NCBI RefSeq assembly: GCF_023278565.1
Contig: NC_064676.1
Coordinates: 744,001 to 808,000, forward strand
Direction: 5' to 3'
Length of the DNA stretch: 64,000 nucleotides
Source: Colletotrichum lupini
Taxonomy: Eukaryota; Ascomycota; Sordariomycetes; Glomerellales; Glomerellaceae
Both the position numbers and the translations under genes were made by a program. Positions 1 through 13,192 of the stretch are shown piece after piece; position 1 is the stretch's first letter; the number at the start of each line of letters is the position of its first letter. The notes below the pieces were generated by a model that was given only the letters and a program-made list of their open reading frames with translations, was not told where the DNA came from and ran no database searches.

Positions 1-1345
1 AACTATTAATTCGTTACGGAGGAGATTACCCTAATTTATAAGGAATTACTAAAAGCGAGGGTTATATATAATAATACTAATTTCGTTCCTTATAGCCGGG
101 CCGAAGTAGCGCTAAGTCTTAGTTAATATATTAAGGTTAACGTATTAATAATAGAGTACGTACGGTACTATTTTAAATTAAGTATTATTATTAAGGGCGT
201 TAAGTAAAATAATCTCGCGATCTGTATATATAACTTACGGAAAGGGAATTTCGTAAGCCCGGAGTAATATTAATAGCTAGTTAATAGCCTAACGGTAGTT
301 AGCTTCTTTTTTATTAAATAAAAAGTAGCTTACGACTTAAAAAGCATAACTATCGTTCGTAGCTCCGTAAATATTAAATAGCGGCATATTAAATCGATTT
401 ATTTTATATATAGAATCTATTAATAAAATATCTAGATATTATTAAAATAGGGAAATCGTAGTAATAAGTATAATAAATAAGCTCGTAATATAACCCGCGT
501 CGTCGTATTAAAAGCGGTACTAATACTTCGTAAAATTACGTAATTAATTAAATAATTACTTAATAGGGGATCTACTACTTAATTCGTTACGGTAGTAAGT
601 AACTAATATATTAAATATATTGTAAATAATAATACTATTATAATTACTACTTTTTAATTATAAGCTCGAAAGGATTGAAATAGGTCGAATGCCCTTATTT
701 TATTAATTAACGATTTAGTCCTTTTTATTACGTAGTAGGGCGTAGTAGTAATATATAAAAGCGTTAGTATTATTAAATAAGTAATTATAATAGTTACGGA
801 AGTCGCTAATAATAAAATAAAAGAGCTAGTCGCCGCTCGAAAAGCTAGTAATAATTTATTAGTAGTAGTTTATAAACGAGGTTAAGGATTTATAATACTT
901 ATTTAAGTAGGTTAACTCTATAAGGCATTACTATTTTTAATCGTAACATAGGCTACGAATATAATAATAAGTAACGGTAGTTAGCGCTATAATAAAGGGT
1001 TTATATTAAACAATTCGGACTATAAAGCTAGCTTTATAAGTAGCCTCGTTAAGTACTACTCTAGCCTTAAGCAGGCTAGAGAAGCGCTAACTATAAAGTA
1101 AGTAATTATATTTTATATAACTATAATTATTATAATTAATAATATATTAATAAATAAAAGGATCGTTAACTTCGTAATTATTCTCTTCTTATAGTATATT
1201 AATATTAAAAATAGCTTTAATTAATAATAGTAATAGTAGTAGTAACGGCGAGGTTAACGAAGTAGTAGTTATAGGTAAGTAAGTAGGTAAGTAAGTAGGT
1301 AGGTAAGTAGGTAAGTAAGTAGGTAGGTATAGGTAGCTAGGCTCC
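1..1345. repeat. RIP-degraded AT-rich repeat relic, cut by window edge
   Basis: The sequence is very AT-rich with almost no CpA or TpG dinucleotides and is full of TAA/TAG stops in every frame. This is the signature of RIP on a former repeat. One plus-strand frame reads as long stretches of plausible protein broken mainly by TAG/TAA, as expected for mutated Gln codons, but I could not assign a transposon family. No terminal repeat or target duplication is visible because the left end lies outside the window. The change to normal composition near 1345 is sharp. Confidence 0.7.
1273..1336. repeat. GTAA/GTAG tetranucleotide microsatellite
   Basis: Alternating GTAA and GTAG units run for about 60 bp at the edge of the AT-rich block. 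On the minus strand they read as a Tyr-Leu-Pro-Thr repeat, which is an artefact of the repeat and not a gene. Confidence 0.85.
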
Positions 1346-4300
1346 GTAGTCGGAGGCAGGAGCGGTTGCAGCCACACTTGGGGGCGGGATATCGGCAGGT
1401 GCTGGCAGAATATCATCGCCCTATGGAAATCAACAGCCCCTGAGAGAAGAGGGAACCAACAGTTCGGACGCTAGCATTCTAGATCCCGTGAAGGAACACT
1501 TGGCAACGGCAGTGTCTGTTTGTGGGGGCAGATTGGTTAGGGGCTTGTTCAAGGAGGGGCTGTGTGATGAAGCTCTCCGTGTTTTGTTCAGGCTAATTCG
1601 CAATGTGTCAAGGCGCGAGACAACAAGCAACAGTAAACGAGGCTGTTGCGAGCAGCAAATTCGCGCTTGGAGTGAGAGGTACTTCCTGAGCCATGGGCTT
1701 GGGTCACTCGGAGACTCGGGCATGATCGTGTTCCTGGCAAGCCAAGCAAGTAAACCTAAATTTCTGGAGATCGTGGCCCCCTGATTGACTCGTGCCAGAC
1801 GTTGGGTCTGGGGAGGCCCTTGCAAATTTGCTGCGGTTGCCAGGAGGCCAGAACGATGTTTCTAGAATTTCAATATGAATTCACTCAATATCCCTTCTGT
1901 GCAATTTTTACATTTCATTAGGTGACGTGGCTCTCCTCGACTCCATGACTTTGGCGCCAGCGAGCTGACGATGGCCGAGCATTGGCGTTTCCGACCCGAA
2001 GAATTTAGGAGTTGGAGACAATGGCACATGTTAAACAAATTTCAAATAGTAAATTTGGACTAAAAGCAAACATACCCTCCACAGCCTGAAGTCTCCTGAT
2101 AAAGTCGAAGTACTGGATGGCTCCGTGTTCGCGACCCAGCGTTGACGGGTTATTACGCGGAGCATATAACCGGGGCAATCAATCAAGGTTTGAGCCTCAT
2201 TCAAGGTCACCCCACCCTCACCGTCCGAACCATCGTCTCATCTCTCGCAAAGCCTGGCTCAACTGTTTGCATCGAAATTATCTGCCTAAGCATTTCTGCT
2301 CACTCACTTCCCGATAACACCAATGCCTAGAGTACTCTAGATGACTTTAAATGCTCAACTTCGACAGTTACTTGATGGTTCGAAATATTGGGATATTCCT
2401 TCACATCCCGTAGACACGATGGACGGCCTCTCCACTTTCGACCGAAAATCGTCTAGGGATTTCCCAGATCGGTCTCGGACTGATGAACTTAGACTCCGTG
2501 TGGAGATCGCGGAGGGGTCCACATGCCCCAAAGCCACGCCATGCTACCCATGAGTCCCGGGCTTTCCGATCAGTTCGCCGTGTAGCGACCTTGAGGCGGT
2601 GCTCACTCTTTTTACTAGGACAACGTTCAAACGGACAAGAGAAAACCCAGGAAAGCGGTAGCCACAACGAAAATGCAACCTCGTGTTGTCCGAAAAGGGG
2701 GCGTGAAGGGGGCAAAAGCGGACCAGACTTCCCATTTCTGCATTGAAAGCCTTGTCTGCATATTGCAATCCATCGATCTCGCTGGCATGTTGCTGCCAGC
2801 CATACAGTCTTGGCGCGAATGCCCTCATGATTGCAGGCCGCGTCAAGCTCGGCAGTCTATTTTTGAGAGATTCTGTGGGGTTGAGATGCTGTCAAGCTTT
2901 GCGTCTAACGGCGGGTTGCTTTTGTTCAATCGCCATCGCCGTACTCTCCGAGGATTCGCTAGATTGAATGGATTCGCCTAGAAGCTTTGGGGAGGGTGGC
3001 GTTCTTAGTGGAGGCGATTTGAGGAATTACGTCTCTTTGTCGGATCATATCCGACGTGGCATCTATTACTTCTAAGCCGCGTGAATCAAACTATTTCATG
3101 CCCACACAACAGTGGTCTCTTGGGCACTCTCTGTTTTGGAGACGATTGTCCCATAGCCGGGAAGAACGTTCGTGGCCAAGCCAGCTACTAATCACATCTA
3201 TAAACCCTCTCGAGTGCTTCGTCAATCGGGGCAGATAAAAGTCTAAGCTTGTTATCGGAGAAGATGAATTCTTCGTGGGTCACAAGTACGAGGATGCAGC
3301 TTTGATGGAGCAGTGTAGTGCCCACCCCGCCCTTGATTGACGTGCCTTTTCAAGCTTGCCATAAGAGGACAATGACTATACTGGACAGATGAAAGTCGTC
3401 AATTAATGACATCCTTATGCTCAGAGTATGTTCACCATGACTTAAATTCATGCTAGTGACTAGCAGCGCTTTCCGGGCATGGGCTACTGCTCTGTTGAAT
3501 ATATCGCATCACCAAATTTAAGGTGGATATAATGAAGAGTTCTCGGATCATTCTGCTTCTTTCATTTCCAAAGGCTGTTGAGGACCGCAATAAGGCATGA
3601 CTTGGCCTCTGGAAGCAGACACGAATTTTCGCCCCTTTCCCAACAATGACTCGTAAACTTGGAGGCAACCGCGCGCTTAGCATTGATGCAGGCGACATCG
3701 CCCAGAGATTGTCACCTCATTTACTGATGAGAGTCATTATGTAAGTAAGATGAGAAGACTGAGGGCAGGTCAAAACTGTTGGTGCCCGGAAGTTGATGGA
3801 ACCAAATCGATGACGGGTTATTCGCCCTTGCTGAAGCGGCCAAGTACACAGATAATCCAGCTTGATGACCTTCCCGATGTACCCCTTCTCATAGCACCCT
3901 GAATGCGCTCCAGATATCATCACTTGCTCTGTCTTACCCTTGCAATATTTTCCATCTCATACAGCCCTATGGATCATGTCCGTCAAGTCAACGACTTAGA
4001 GGTTTATTCAAGGTATCTAGTCAATTTGCGGGCAAGGTAAGCGAGCAATCACGCCCAGGGAATCCGTCGAAATGGATAGAGAAACTTGTATGCAACTCCG
4101 TTGTCGACTTCCTAAATGCCATTACGGCCATTATCTGTCATCCTGCAAAACGTGGCTAAGCAGTCACTTCACTGATCAATGTGTCTGGACGTCGCGACGA
4201 TGATCGTGGCCCGCTTCCCCGCATGATGCTGGAGAATCTCCGTCCGTTCCCCTCACCTCATCAGTTGCATCCCCAGCCTCCGCCTTTAGCCGCCCCAGAT

Positions 4301-4505
4301 CAACCCCAACTCGGATGTTGCGCACCAATTGCAACATGGATCTGATCCGGGATCACACTTCGCGCAATCGTCTTATTTGTGCGCAAAGTGATCGTTTCTC
4401 GGCGTTGTGGAATAGCTCACGTCGATCCGTGTGAACGAGTGGGAAGAGAGCTAATATTCGGCCATGATTGAGGCCATAATCAGCTAGCTTCGGGCACTAT
4501 AATAA
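1346..4505. other. Gene-poor stretch, no supported gene
   Basis: Composition is normal, and only short overlapping open frames occur, none with a recognisable domain, signal peptide or intron pattern. No tRNA or transposon ends were seen. The right part, up to about 4.5 kb, is the distal upstream region of the broken GH43 gene. Confidence 0.5.
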
Positions 4506-4988
4506 TAGAGTTTTGCTATCCGGGCAGTACTGTTTGGCTATCCGGGCAGTAATCCACTTTTTGGACCAATAAGGGCTCACAGCTGCAGAGCTCGGGCCAT
4601 GGCCCCATACCCGTACCCGCTGCACCTGCCCACGGGCCACCCGGCGCAGTTACGTAAGGCAGCCGCAGGTACGTTCGGTCGCAATTACCCACGGTCGCAA
4701 TTACCCACGGCCGTAATTACCCACGGTTGTAAATACCTATAGAAATAGACAATTAAGTAGGGAATTGAGCAGGCAATTGCTACTATAGGTAATTGCGACC
4801 GTGGGTAATTACGACCGTAGGCAATTGCGGCTAACTTATGTAATTGCGGCGCATATGCGCTAGGTGGCCCGTGGGTAGGTGTAGCGGGGCAAAAAAGGTT
4901 TAGAGTTTGGACGGCAGGCTCTGATTGGTCTAAGAAGTGGATTACTGCCCGGATAGCCAAACAGTACTGCCCGGATAGCAAAACTCTA
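4506..4988. mobile_element. Foldback MITE-like element, about 483 bp
   Basis: Terminal inverted repeats of roughly 65 bp match with few differences. Each repeat holds the subterminal motif CTATCCGGGCAGTA twice. The element is flanked by ATAATAA on both sides (4499-4505 and 4989-4995); because this is low-complexity, a simple TA duplication is equally possible. Inside lies a second inverted structure: four tandem 16-bp units at 4676-4739 (CGGTCGCAATTACCCA type) face three inverted units at 4786-4833. It encodes no transposase, so it is non-autonomous. It ends 77 bp before the GH43 start codon, so it sits in that gene's promoter. Superfamily unknown; Tc1/mariner-like if the duplication is TA. 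Confidence 0.8.
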
Positions 4989-5065
4989 ATAATAAGCTTA
5001 TCACGACTGTGGTCGTCTCTTGAGACTTCGGTACCGATTCGTTATGATCTAGATCAGCCACCAAC

Positions 5066-8000
5066 ATGATATTCTCCCTCCTTTCAGCCTTGGTGCTAGC
5101 GGCCTCTGTGGCCCTAGCCCAGGATACCTCGTTCACGAATCCTGTTCTGTGGCAGGATCTTGCCGATTTGGAGGTCATTCGCGTCAACGACACATACTAA
5201 GTCGACCCACCCCCTTTTAGCCACCCCCCCCTTTTGGCCACCCCATTTCTCCATCCCAGCCACCGCATTAAAACCCTACCCACGATTTTCAAACTACCAC
5301 AATAATTACAAAAATCGTCCAAATGCAATTCTTTTTTATATACTTATTTATCGATATATAATAGTCTCGTATACCGAAAATAAAGTTATTCGGGCTCTTA
5401 AGGCTATTAAAAGAGGTCTTTTAGTTAATCGGGCCTTAATTAAGTTTAGAGTTCTAAGGTTAACTCTTCGTAACCGTAAGAGAGGCCACTAGACGAGGGT
5501 AATAATATTCGTAGACCTCTAAAGGCTTCCTCTATAGTAAGAAGACTAGCTAGCCTAATAAGTTCGTATTTAGTATAATCTGGGCGTTATACTAACTTAC
5601 GAACAGCTTATAGAATTTATTAAGCGAGTTCTAAGATCCTAGGGGGATATAAATCCTCTTAAGAAGAAATAGATAGACGCTTTTTTAAGGAGGAACTTAT
5701 TAATTAAGGTCTAAAGAAGTCGTACTATCGATTCGAGGCGTCTAAATAGGGCTATTACTAATATAATTAAGTTATAGTTTAGATTACTTAATATACTAAA
5801 AATTAGTAATATTAAATAGGCTAATAAGTATAATATAAATAAGACTAGTATCCTAGAGGGCAAGGGATTTAATAGCCTAGTTTTGGGTAAGGTAGAGACT
5901 ATAGTAGTATAAAAAAAAGAGCCTAGTTTGCGTACTTAGGTATTTATAATTAAGTATATCTTTACTAATAGTCGAGCTATTAAACTACTAGTTATATATA
6001 AAAAAAAGTCGGTGTAGTAGCAGTAGTTTTTACTTAAACTTAACCCTTATACTAGTTAGGAGTTTATAATAATAGATAATAGCTAGATAACTAATAAGAC
6101 TGCCCTTAAGTAGTTAAAAATAGTATTCTTATTATAGACTAAGACCCCCCCCCTTAGGGGGCTTAGCATACTTAATAAGCCTCGACTATTAGTTCTAGAT
6201 AGCTATAGGAGTTATATAACGATAGAATTTATATAAGAATGCTATAAAAATAACGTCTACTTATTATTCTTATTACTATATACTTCTTATATCCTCTAGC
6301 CGTTAGATATAGCTATCTTTAGACCTATTAAGTCTAAGTATAAGAAGGAGCTTAGTAAGGAGGATATAGTAGATAATTCTATTATCGTTAAAAAGCGGTA
6401 CTTCTTAAGCTACTATTAGAAAGCTCGTTTAGCTAGTCTAACGTCGTTAAATATACGAAGTAGGTAAAACGTAACTAGACTATATCCCCCTAACATGGCC
6501 AGACTACTTACTAATCTAATAGTCCTACCTAACCTAGTTATACTAACTAAAAAGACCGTAGATACTAAGTAAGTGATTAGTAATACTAAAAAAGCTATTA
6601 ACTAGGTATTAGCGGCGTTTATTATTAACTAGTTAATACCTAGGAAGGCTAGCGAGCTCTACGATTAGTTAAAGTTATTTATAGAGCTTAGTCTAGACTA
6701 TAACACTTAACGACTACTATTTAAAAAAATAAAAAAGGTATTTAGTAAGTAGGCCTACTATTTAGTAATATCTTAATACTATATTCGAGTTCTAAAAGCT
6801 AAAGTTAACTAATTAAGGCCATAGAAAAAGAAGAGTATATTAATAGACTTAAATACTAAGTTCGTAAATATCTAGGATATATAGAGAGCTTAGGAGGACT
6901 CTAGTAACTGTCTAGTTAGTCCTAGTCGACTTATAGGGGTCGAATTACCTAGGGAGAATAATAACTATATTATTATAGTAGTAGAAGATAGTTAATTAAT
7001 TAAGTGTAGTTGGTGGCGATGTTTTGATACTATGTTTTGATGGGGTGGCCAAAAGGGGGGGGTGGCCAAAAGGGGGTGGGTCGACTTATTACACGGCTTC
7101 GACGATGCACTATTCTCCAGGGGCACCTGTGCTCAAGAGTTACAACCTTGTTGACTGGGGGTATGTGGGACACTCGGTACCTGAGCTCATCTTTGGAGAA
7201 GAGTACTACCTGAATGGCAGCACCAGTGCCTATGTAGGCGGCATTTGGGCTTCTTCCTTGAAGTACCGGGAAAGCAATGGCCTGTTCTACTGGTACGGGT
7301 GTATTCAGTCTGGCGGAATGAAGACCTGGATTTTTACCGCTAGTGATCCAGCGGGACCCTGGATTGCTCAACCCCCCATCGAAGAATGCTTCTACGACTT
7401 GGGGGTCCTTGTTGATGACGATGATACTATGTATGTCGCGTACGGAAGATACAACATCAGCGTCGCTCAACTCTCACCCGATGGGCTGCAGCCGGTCAGG
7501 AACGAGGTAAGTTCCGAATCCGGAACATGCAAGGGCATCTTTAACTTCTCTTTCTAGGTTGTGTGGGTCGACCCAGTACGATATCTGGAAGGAGCAAGAT
7601 TCTATCACATTGGTTCCAGCTATTACATCTGGCTGACCAAGCCCGCGGATGGTCAGCATGTGTTGAAAGCAGATAACCCGTGGGGTCCGTACACCAATCG
7701 TACGGTTCTCGACAGGATGGCATCCCCAATTCCGAACTCCGGAACACCTCATCAGGGAGGCATTGTGGATACCCCTGATGGTGACTGGTGGTATATGTCA
7801 TTCTTGGACGCGTATCCAAGTGGCCGCATCCCGGTTCTGGCACCGCTTACATGGGACGAAGAAGGCTGGCCTCAAATTGTTACGGATGAGGCCGGAGGCT
7901 GGGGCAAGACGTATCCGATGCCTATTGAGACGGAGAAGAAGGTGAAGGCAGCTGGAGCGTACACCGACAACTTCTATAGCCCTGTTCTCTCAGCCGAATG

Positions 8001-8619
8001 GGCTTTCAACCACAACCCGGACAACTCTGCCTGGGAGCTCGACCCTGACGGTCTGACACTGCATACGGCAACTATCACAAACGATTTATACAGAGCGAGA
8101 AATACTCTTGCCCACAGAATCCAAGGACCAAAGAGCAGCGGCACATTCCGACTGAATCTTGGCAATATGGCTGATGGCGACGTATCAGGCGTCTCAATCT
8201 TCCGTGACGAGTCCGCTTACATTGGGTTCCGCAAGGAGGGCGGCACTCTGAAGCTTGTCGCGGTTCATGATCTTATTTTGTCCGAGAGCTCTGGCTGGCA
8301 GACGACCTCCAATGGCACGATCGTAGCCACGGCCACTGAGTCTGAAGTCGACCTGTCGGGGGTTGCCGATGGTTCTGTGGACATCTACCTTCGCATAGTC
8401 GCAGACGTCCACCCGACCTTTGGGGTTGAGGCAGATAACCCGAGCCAGCTGCTGTACAGCCTCGACGGAGAGAACTTCACCCAGCTTGGACCGGACTACC
8501 CCCTCCACAACAGGTGGCAGTTCTTCCTAGCGTTCCGTTTCGCAGTGTTCAATTATGCTACGAAGTCTCTTGGGGGTTCAGTCGTGGTAAAGGAGTTCGC
8601 TCTCGATTCTGTAAATTAG
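5066..8619 (+). pseudogene. GH43 beta-xylosidase/arabinofuranosidase-type glycosidase, disrupted by a Fot1-like transposon
   Basis: Coding parts are 5066-5199, 7089-7506 and 7558-8619, with a 51-bp GTAAGT...TAG intron at 7507-7557. Leaving out the inserted element, the pieces join in frame to 537 aa. The N-terminus is a signal peptide ending around SVALAQ, so the product was secreted. The GH43 triad is present: general base D34 (in LADLEV), pKa-modulating D148 (CFYDLG) and general acid E195 (YLEGARF). A five-bladed catalytic domain is followed by a C-terminal beta-sandwich typical of fungal GH43 xylosidases. The known family role is removal of xylose or arabinose from plant hemicellulose. The transposon sits after residue 44 and creates an immediate TAA stop at 5198-5200. 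The rest of the frame has no stops or RIP damage, so the break looks recent. Exact substrate is unknown. Confidence 0.88.
5200..7086 (+). mobile_element. Fot1/pogo-type (Tc1/mariner) DNA transposon, RIP-inactivated
   Basis: The element is 1,887 bp, with 47-bp terminal inverted repeats (5200-5246 and 7040-7086) that differ at one base and are flanked by TA duplications at 5198-5199 and 7087-7088. Length, TIRs and TA target fit Fot1. The plus-strand interior still reads as a pogo-family transposase broken by many stops. An N-terminal helix-turn-helix resembling TLRNR-RGH lies near 5440-5490. A DDE-domain block (VLD.., followed by ECYKNNVYLLFL-like residues) lies near 6190-6290. RIP has removed CpA sites from the interior, but the GC-rich TIRs are intact. 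It cannot encode a working enzyme, although its ends could in principle be recognised in trans. Confidence 0.92.
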
Positions 8620-11600
8620 CTCAACACTTCTTGGATAGAAATCCTCGTGACGAAGAAACTGGTCCGAATGTCACTGCGGAAACTGTGGTGCGCTGTTCCG
8701 GCTAGTATGACTATCGATATGAATGTGAGACCCTTCGTTGAGCCATTCCTTTCTGGTCGCTGTTCGTGTGAACATCTTCCTTCAGTGCTTTATGTACATT
8801 TTCTCGGCCTTCTCAACATGTTCTTCTGCGATGGGTCGTTCTTGAGGAAAGTCGGCTCATGGTCCGCACTCTGCAGTTTGCAAGCCATCGATCTCGAGGC
8901 AATCGTTTTGGAAGTCATTGTTTCGCACAGGGTCGGATACGATAATGCACTGTGTGAAAGAAGAAAGCACAATTAGCAAAGGGCAGACCTGGGACTGCAG
9001 CGGGGATGCTGGATCGTTAGCTTACTGCATCGCCTCCTGTGCCTTCTGTTAGCAGTCTGTTTCCACTATGGTGATACTCAAGGGAATGACTTACTCATAT
9101 AGCCTTGGTCGTGGCATGCAGATGTCGTCCAGTCAACGCGGACTTTTTTGGATGCCTGTTCGCGACAGAAGCAGCTGATCTCCTGCTGGGCGAGGGTACC
9201 CGCCGCGAGGGTCCTTGGTGTGCGTCAGTATATGTATTCTTTGGCTCGACCATTTTCAGATGCGGCGTTCTTACGCAAGGAAGACAATATGGGTTAACAT
9301 TTTTGACGCTTGGGGTGACTCGACAGGTTTTGTCATGAAACCATATCTCACTGTTCAAGCGGCCGGGTGTGGAAGATGTACTTATATCCCATCCTTCCAT
9401 GGGACACATCTCTCTTCAATGACTACGGCGCTGTAATCAAATCTATTTGTCTCTGAGGTTTTACTATATCTAAGTAAGCGCTCAGATATGCCAAGCTGTG
9501 CAGTTTCTGATGATCTAGCTTGGAGATAGTGATGTTTTGGACGAACCATTGCGATAGACTTTAATTTAGAGGTAAGACACTGGACCATCCTGACTTGCAT
9601 CGGTCTCGCAAGCTCATGTGATAGGATGCAAGGCAATTAATCTCCACCAGAGAGGCTTGGACCAGAGACCTCGAGTCATGCTGCTGAGGATCGTGCCGAG
9701 ATGAGGCTGTCTAACCTTTCACTCCGGCTATCAAACTCTCGGAGTGCTTTAACCGAGGATGACTTCTCTGTTGAGACTCGATGAGTGGTTTCCAGGCGTC
9801 CGGCGACATAGCTGGAAAGGGAGCCGCATATGTTGGAGAAGGCTTTCGAAAGAAGATGTGGAAGACATAGTAGGGCGAGTTGCCAGCGCAGTCATTCCCA
9901 AGCTCCATTCCCGCGTACCTGGAATGAATTTGTTTGAAATCAAGCTCAGCACCAAAAAAGCACAGTCTTAAGACTGTAATCAGGGTACATTCGTAGTAGT
10001 CGGTTACCAAGGCTAGCCCAAGCGTCATCTGTTTGCTTCTTGCCTTAGCAAATCGCAGGACTGAAAGTTAATGCAAGCCTGCCCTTTAGGAGAACTGTCC
10101 AAAGTGAGTAGCTGTATCACCTACGCATAGGATCATGCCAATTGACCAAGAAGAGCGGCCGATATGATTCTGACTGATATGGATCTCGGCCAGGGGAAGT
10201 GAATCAAGGAAACTGACTATTTCTTAATTCTAAGACGAAAGGGATAGTTCGCATAACTCCAACAACAAAATTAAATGTCTGATATTGCGATATCTTTTGG
10301 GAAGATTGCCATTTTGTAAGCGAAGAGAGTATGTTTTCAATAACGCACTTGTCATTGACAAGATTGTGCTGAACGTGTTTTTACTCGATCTAGCGAGCTG
10401 AATCCAAGGGATAAGGCCCAGGACATCCATTTTCTGGTTTACTTCCAAATTAAGCAAATCACAATGTGACCAGCCCTCTGGGCACTCGATATAGATTCGC
10501 AGCCAGATCTGGCAAAAGGCCTCCCACGATGGGTGCCCAATTGACATGGAACAGAAAAGAGAAGAATACTAGAAACATCGAGTCAACTACGCCATAATCC
10601 TGAAGGCCTCGCAGCATTAGGTAGAATGCAGACATTTACTGAGCCGCGGCTGGATGTCATTGGGATCATTGGACTTTCAATGATGAAGAAAGAACGAAAG
10701 AAGAAAGTAAAGAAACAATTGCCAGTAAACAAGGAAAGAAAATGGTTGGATGATGCTGTGCCATGGCACCCGTCTCTCGGGGAAATAATAGCCGGAATCG
10801 TATCCAGATTCATAGCGATCTGTCACTTGGTAAGCGAAGTATCGAAAGTTCCTTTGCCTTCGGCAATTGGGTTTGGAGCTTGAAGTCGGCCAAAATGCTC
10901 CATGGAGCCAATCATGCTTGGACGGATAGCCCAGGCCAAGCTGCAATAGCTGCTCAAATTCACTCAAAGGTCCACGAGATTTTTTGAGCCTCCTGAGATA
11001 TTGCTTTTGTTCAAGGGTATGATGTGCGAGTACGATGGTGCTCCACGATTAACCCGAAGTTCTGTTGTCGCTCTTCGTGAAGAATGCCAATCCAGCAGCT
11101 TCGATCCACCTATTTCAGCAACAGTGCAGCCCTTTACTTCTCCTTCATAGTATCTATCGCCTGTATTCGCAAAAGACCCGTGACCGAATTTGGCTGGAGC
11201 ATCCTTTGGAACGGGAAAGGAAAAAGAATCGTATGATGATGCCATAGCTGGCAATGCTTTGTTTTGACGTGACGGGCGTCGTAGGATACTTGAATATTCC
11301 TTATTCGATGTTCGATAATCAGCTCGGAGAACTGTTCAAACAATTGAGATCAAAGGCAGGCTGTCAAATAGAAACGAGCGGTCGCGCAGCGAAGGTATGG
11401 ATGGTGTCTGTTTGATCTTGCCAATGGCAAAGTCTGCTACCACACTAACGTAAGTTAGCCAAAGAGCCTAAGATGGCAACATGCAATAGATCGCTATCAA
11501 CAGTGCAATTGGAAGATACCTCAGTGAGATCTGAACGTTCAGCACAACGAATCTCTACTTGGGAGCATGTGGATGTTTGATGACGTCGGGGATGGCGGCA

Positions 11601-13192
11601 AAAGGAGATGGACTCACCGTCCTGGCTAAGGTACCTGTAAGGAAAAAGGGATGTAGGCTGTTCTTCTCGGGGAATCATGACTTTTGGCAAAGTAGCAGCG
11701 AGTATCTAGATTCTTCTTTGAGATTCCGAGCAGTTTCAAAAGACAGGATGATCTGAGGACTTGCAGCAGTTAGAAAGATCTGGTAGCGGGACTGCCCTGC
11801 CAAGAGGTGGTTGGTTCTCTGACCACGTGCTGCCCTTCTCGACGCATTGTGCCCACACGCCCCAGACAGCCACCCGCAACATCGAGCTAGATATTTCCAC
11901 ACTCCTTGTCTTAGGAATCTTCTTTTCCGTTGGAAACCTAGGCCACGATATATTGCTTACTGACAAGTTCCCGGAAGTAAATGTACACAGTAACATTCAA
12001 GACGTTACCAGAACTTGACCAAGTTCTTGCACAATGGTTAAGGCAGAGACTTTGAGAGTTTGTTTTCAATCTTTCCCAAAGCTGATTTTCGACGGATGTA
12101 GTATTCCTCTAGCTCCATCGAAGCCCCGTGCCGGAAAGAAAGCTGGGACAGTGTGAGCCCCTGAGACTGTGAGACACTTCAAAGAAGCATCATTCATCGC
12201 AGCGCTCGATAATACGAGGAGAAAGCGCCACCTGCCAGCCCATCACTGCCCACCCTGTGATACTTGAGCCTAGAGTGGCAGGATAGCAACTTTCCTACAT
12301 ACCGAGTCATCATCTATGTCAGGGGCTGTGTTACGCTGCCTCGCTTCTAATATCGTACGCACCAGGTGTAACCGCCGCCGTCTTATGCGGATCTTCTGTC
12401 GACACGAGAGAGGCGCTGGGGCTGCAAAATGTCTGGACTCTCGAGTGCTCTATGCGAAGCCTCTACGGTCGATGATATGATTTCAGGGACATTTGAGGCA
12501 ACGTGAATCTTCAATATTCACGGGATGATATCCACCGATCAAGGTATGAGTTACACATCCAGGCATCTACAACTTGGAATTCTCCAATGGCAAGTGGCTT
12601 ATGGAACGCGTTAGCAGATTAGCATTGGTTATGTGGGTATCATTCAAAGCAAGCTTCGATTCCAGGAAGTGTCTGGTAGGTGTTGTTGAAGGGAGTAAAA
12701 GTATAAGAGAAGTTGGCGGTACAGGTTTCTGGACCAAATCTGACAGACAAATAAAGTATCGGTAGTCAAGTCGAAACTCTCGCTACCGGGGAGATGAGAG
12801 GTCCGTCCAGTACGGAGGAGGTCACTGGCCATTTTTAGGCCCCGACGATCTGTGCCGCTCTTGTAGCCCCTTTCCCCAACTGATACAAAATTAAGACCTT
12901 GTCCAGAGCAAAACACAGCCTCAATGGGTGCGGTCTAGTATTAGGCCGTTTTTGGCTTGCTAAGCTACGCGTATGTGAGGTTGGAGTAGAGTGCGCCTGT
13001 CATGTGGCGGGGAATGAGACGGCGACTCAACCGGGCGAGTCTAGGGAAGAGGCGCTGTCCCTGCATCCAGGTCTAAGTCACATTCGAACGCAGCCATTGT
13101 GAGCTGCACATAAATATGGATGTTGAATCCCGCTTTCAATATTATGAATTTGAACAATACTCAGCTCATTGCGTTTCGGCCTGGACAACAGA
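8620..13192. other. Long gene-poor stretch, no supported gene
   Basis: About 4.6 kb of normal base composition with only short, mutually overlapping frames of under about 105 codons and no domain signature. No transposon ends or tRNA were recognised. It may contain decayed gene remnants or non-coding RNA, but nothing in the sequence supports a specific call. The last few hundred bases are the promoter side of the PAP2 gene. Confidence 0.5.

Noticed and set aside
1189..1416. Minus-strand frame with repeated Tyr-Leu-Pro-Thr
   Set aside because: It is a translation of the GTAA/GTAG microsatellite at the edge of the RIP block, with no independent coding support.
4676..4833. Regularly spaced 16-bp repeats considered as a CRISPR-like array
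   Set aside because: Units are directly adjacent without spacers, lie in inverted halves inside a transposon-like element, and the genome is fungal.
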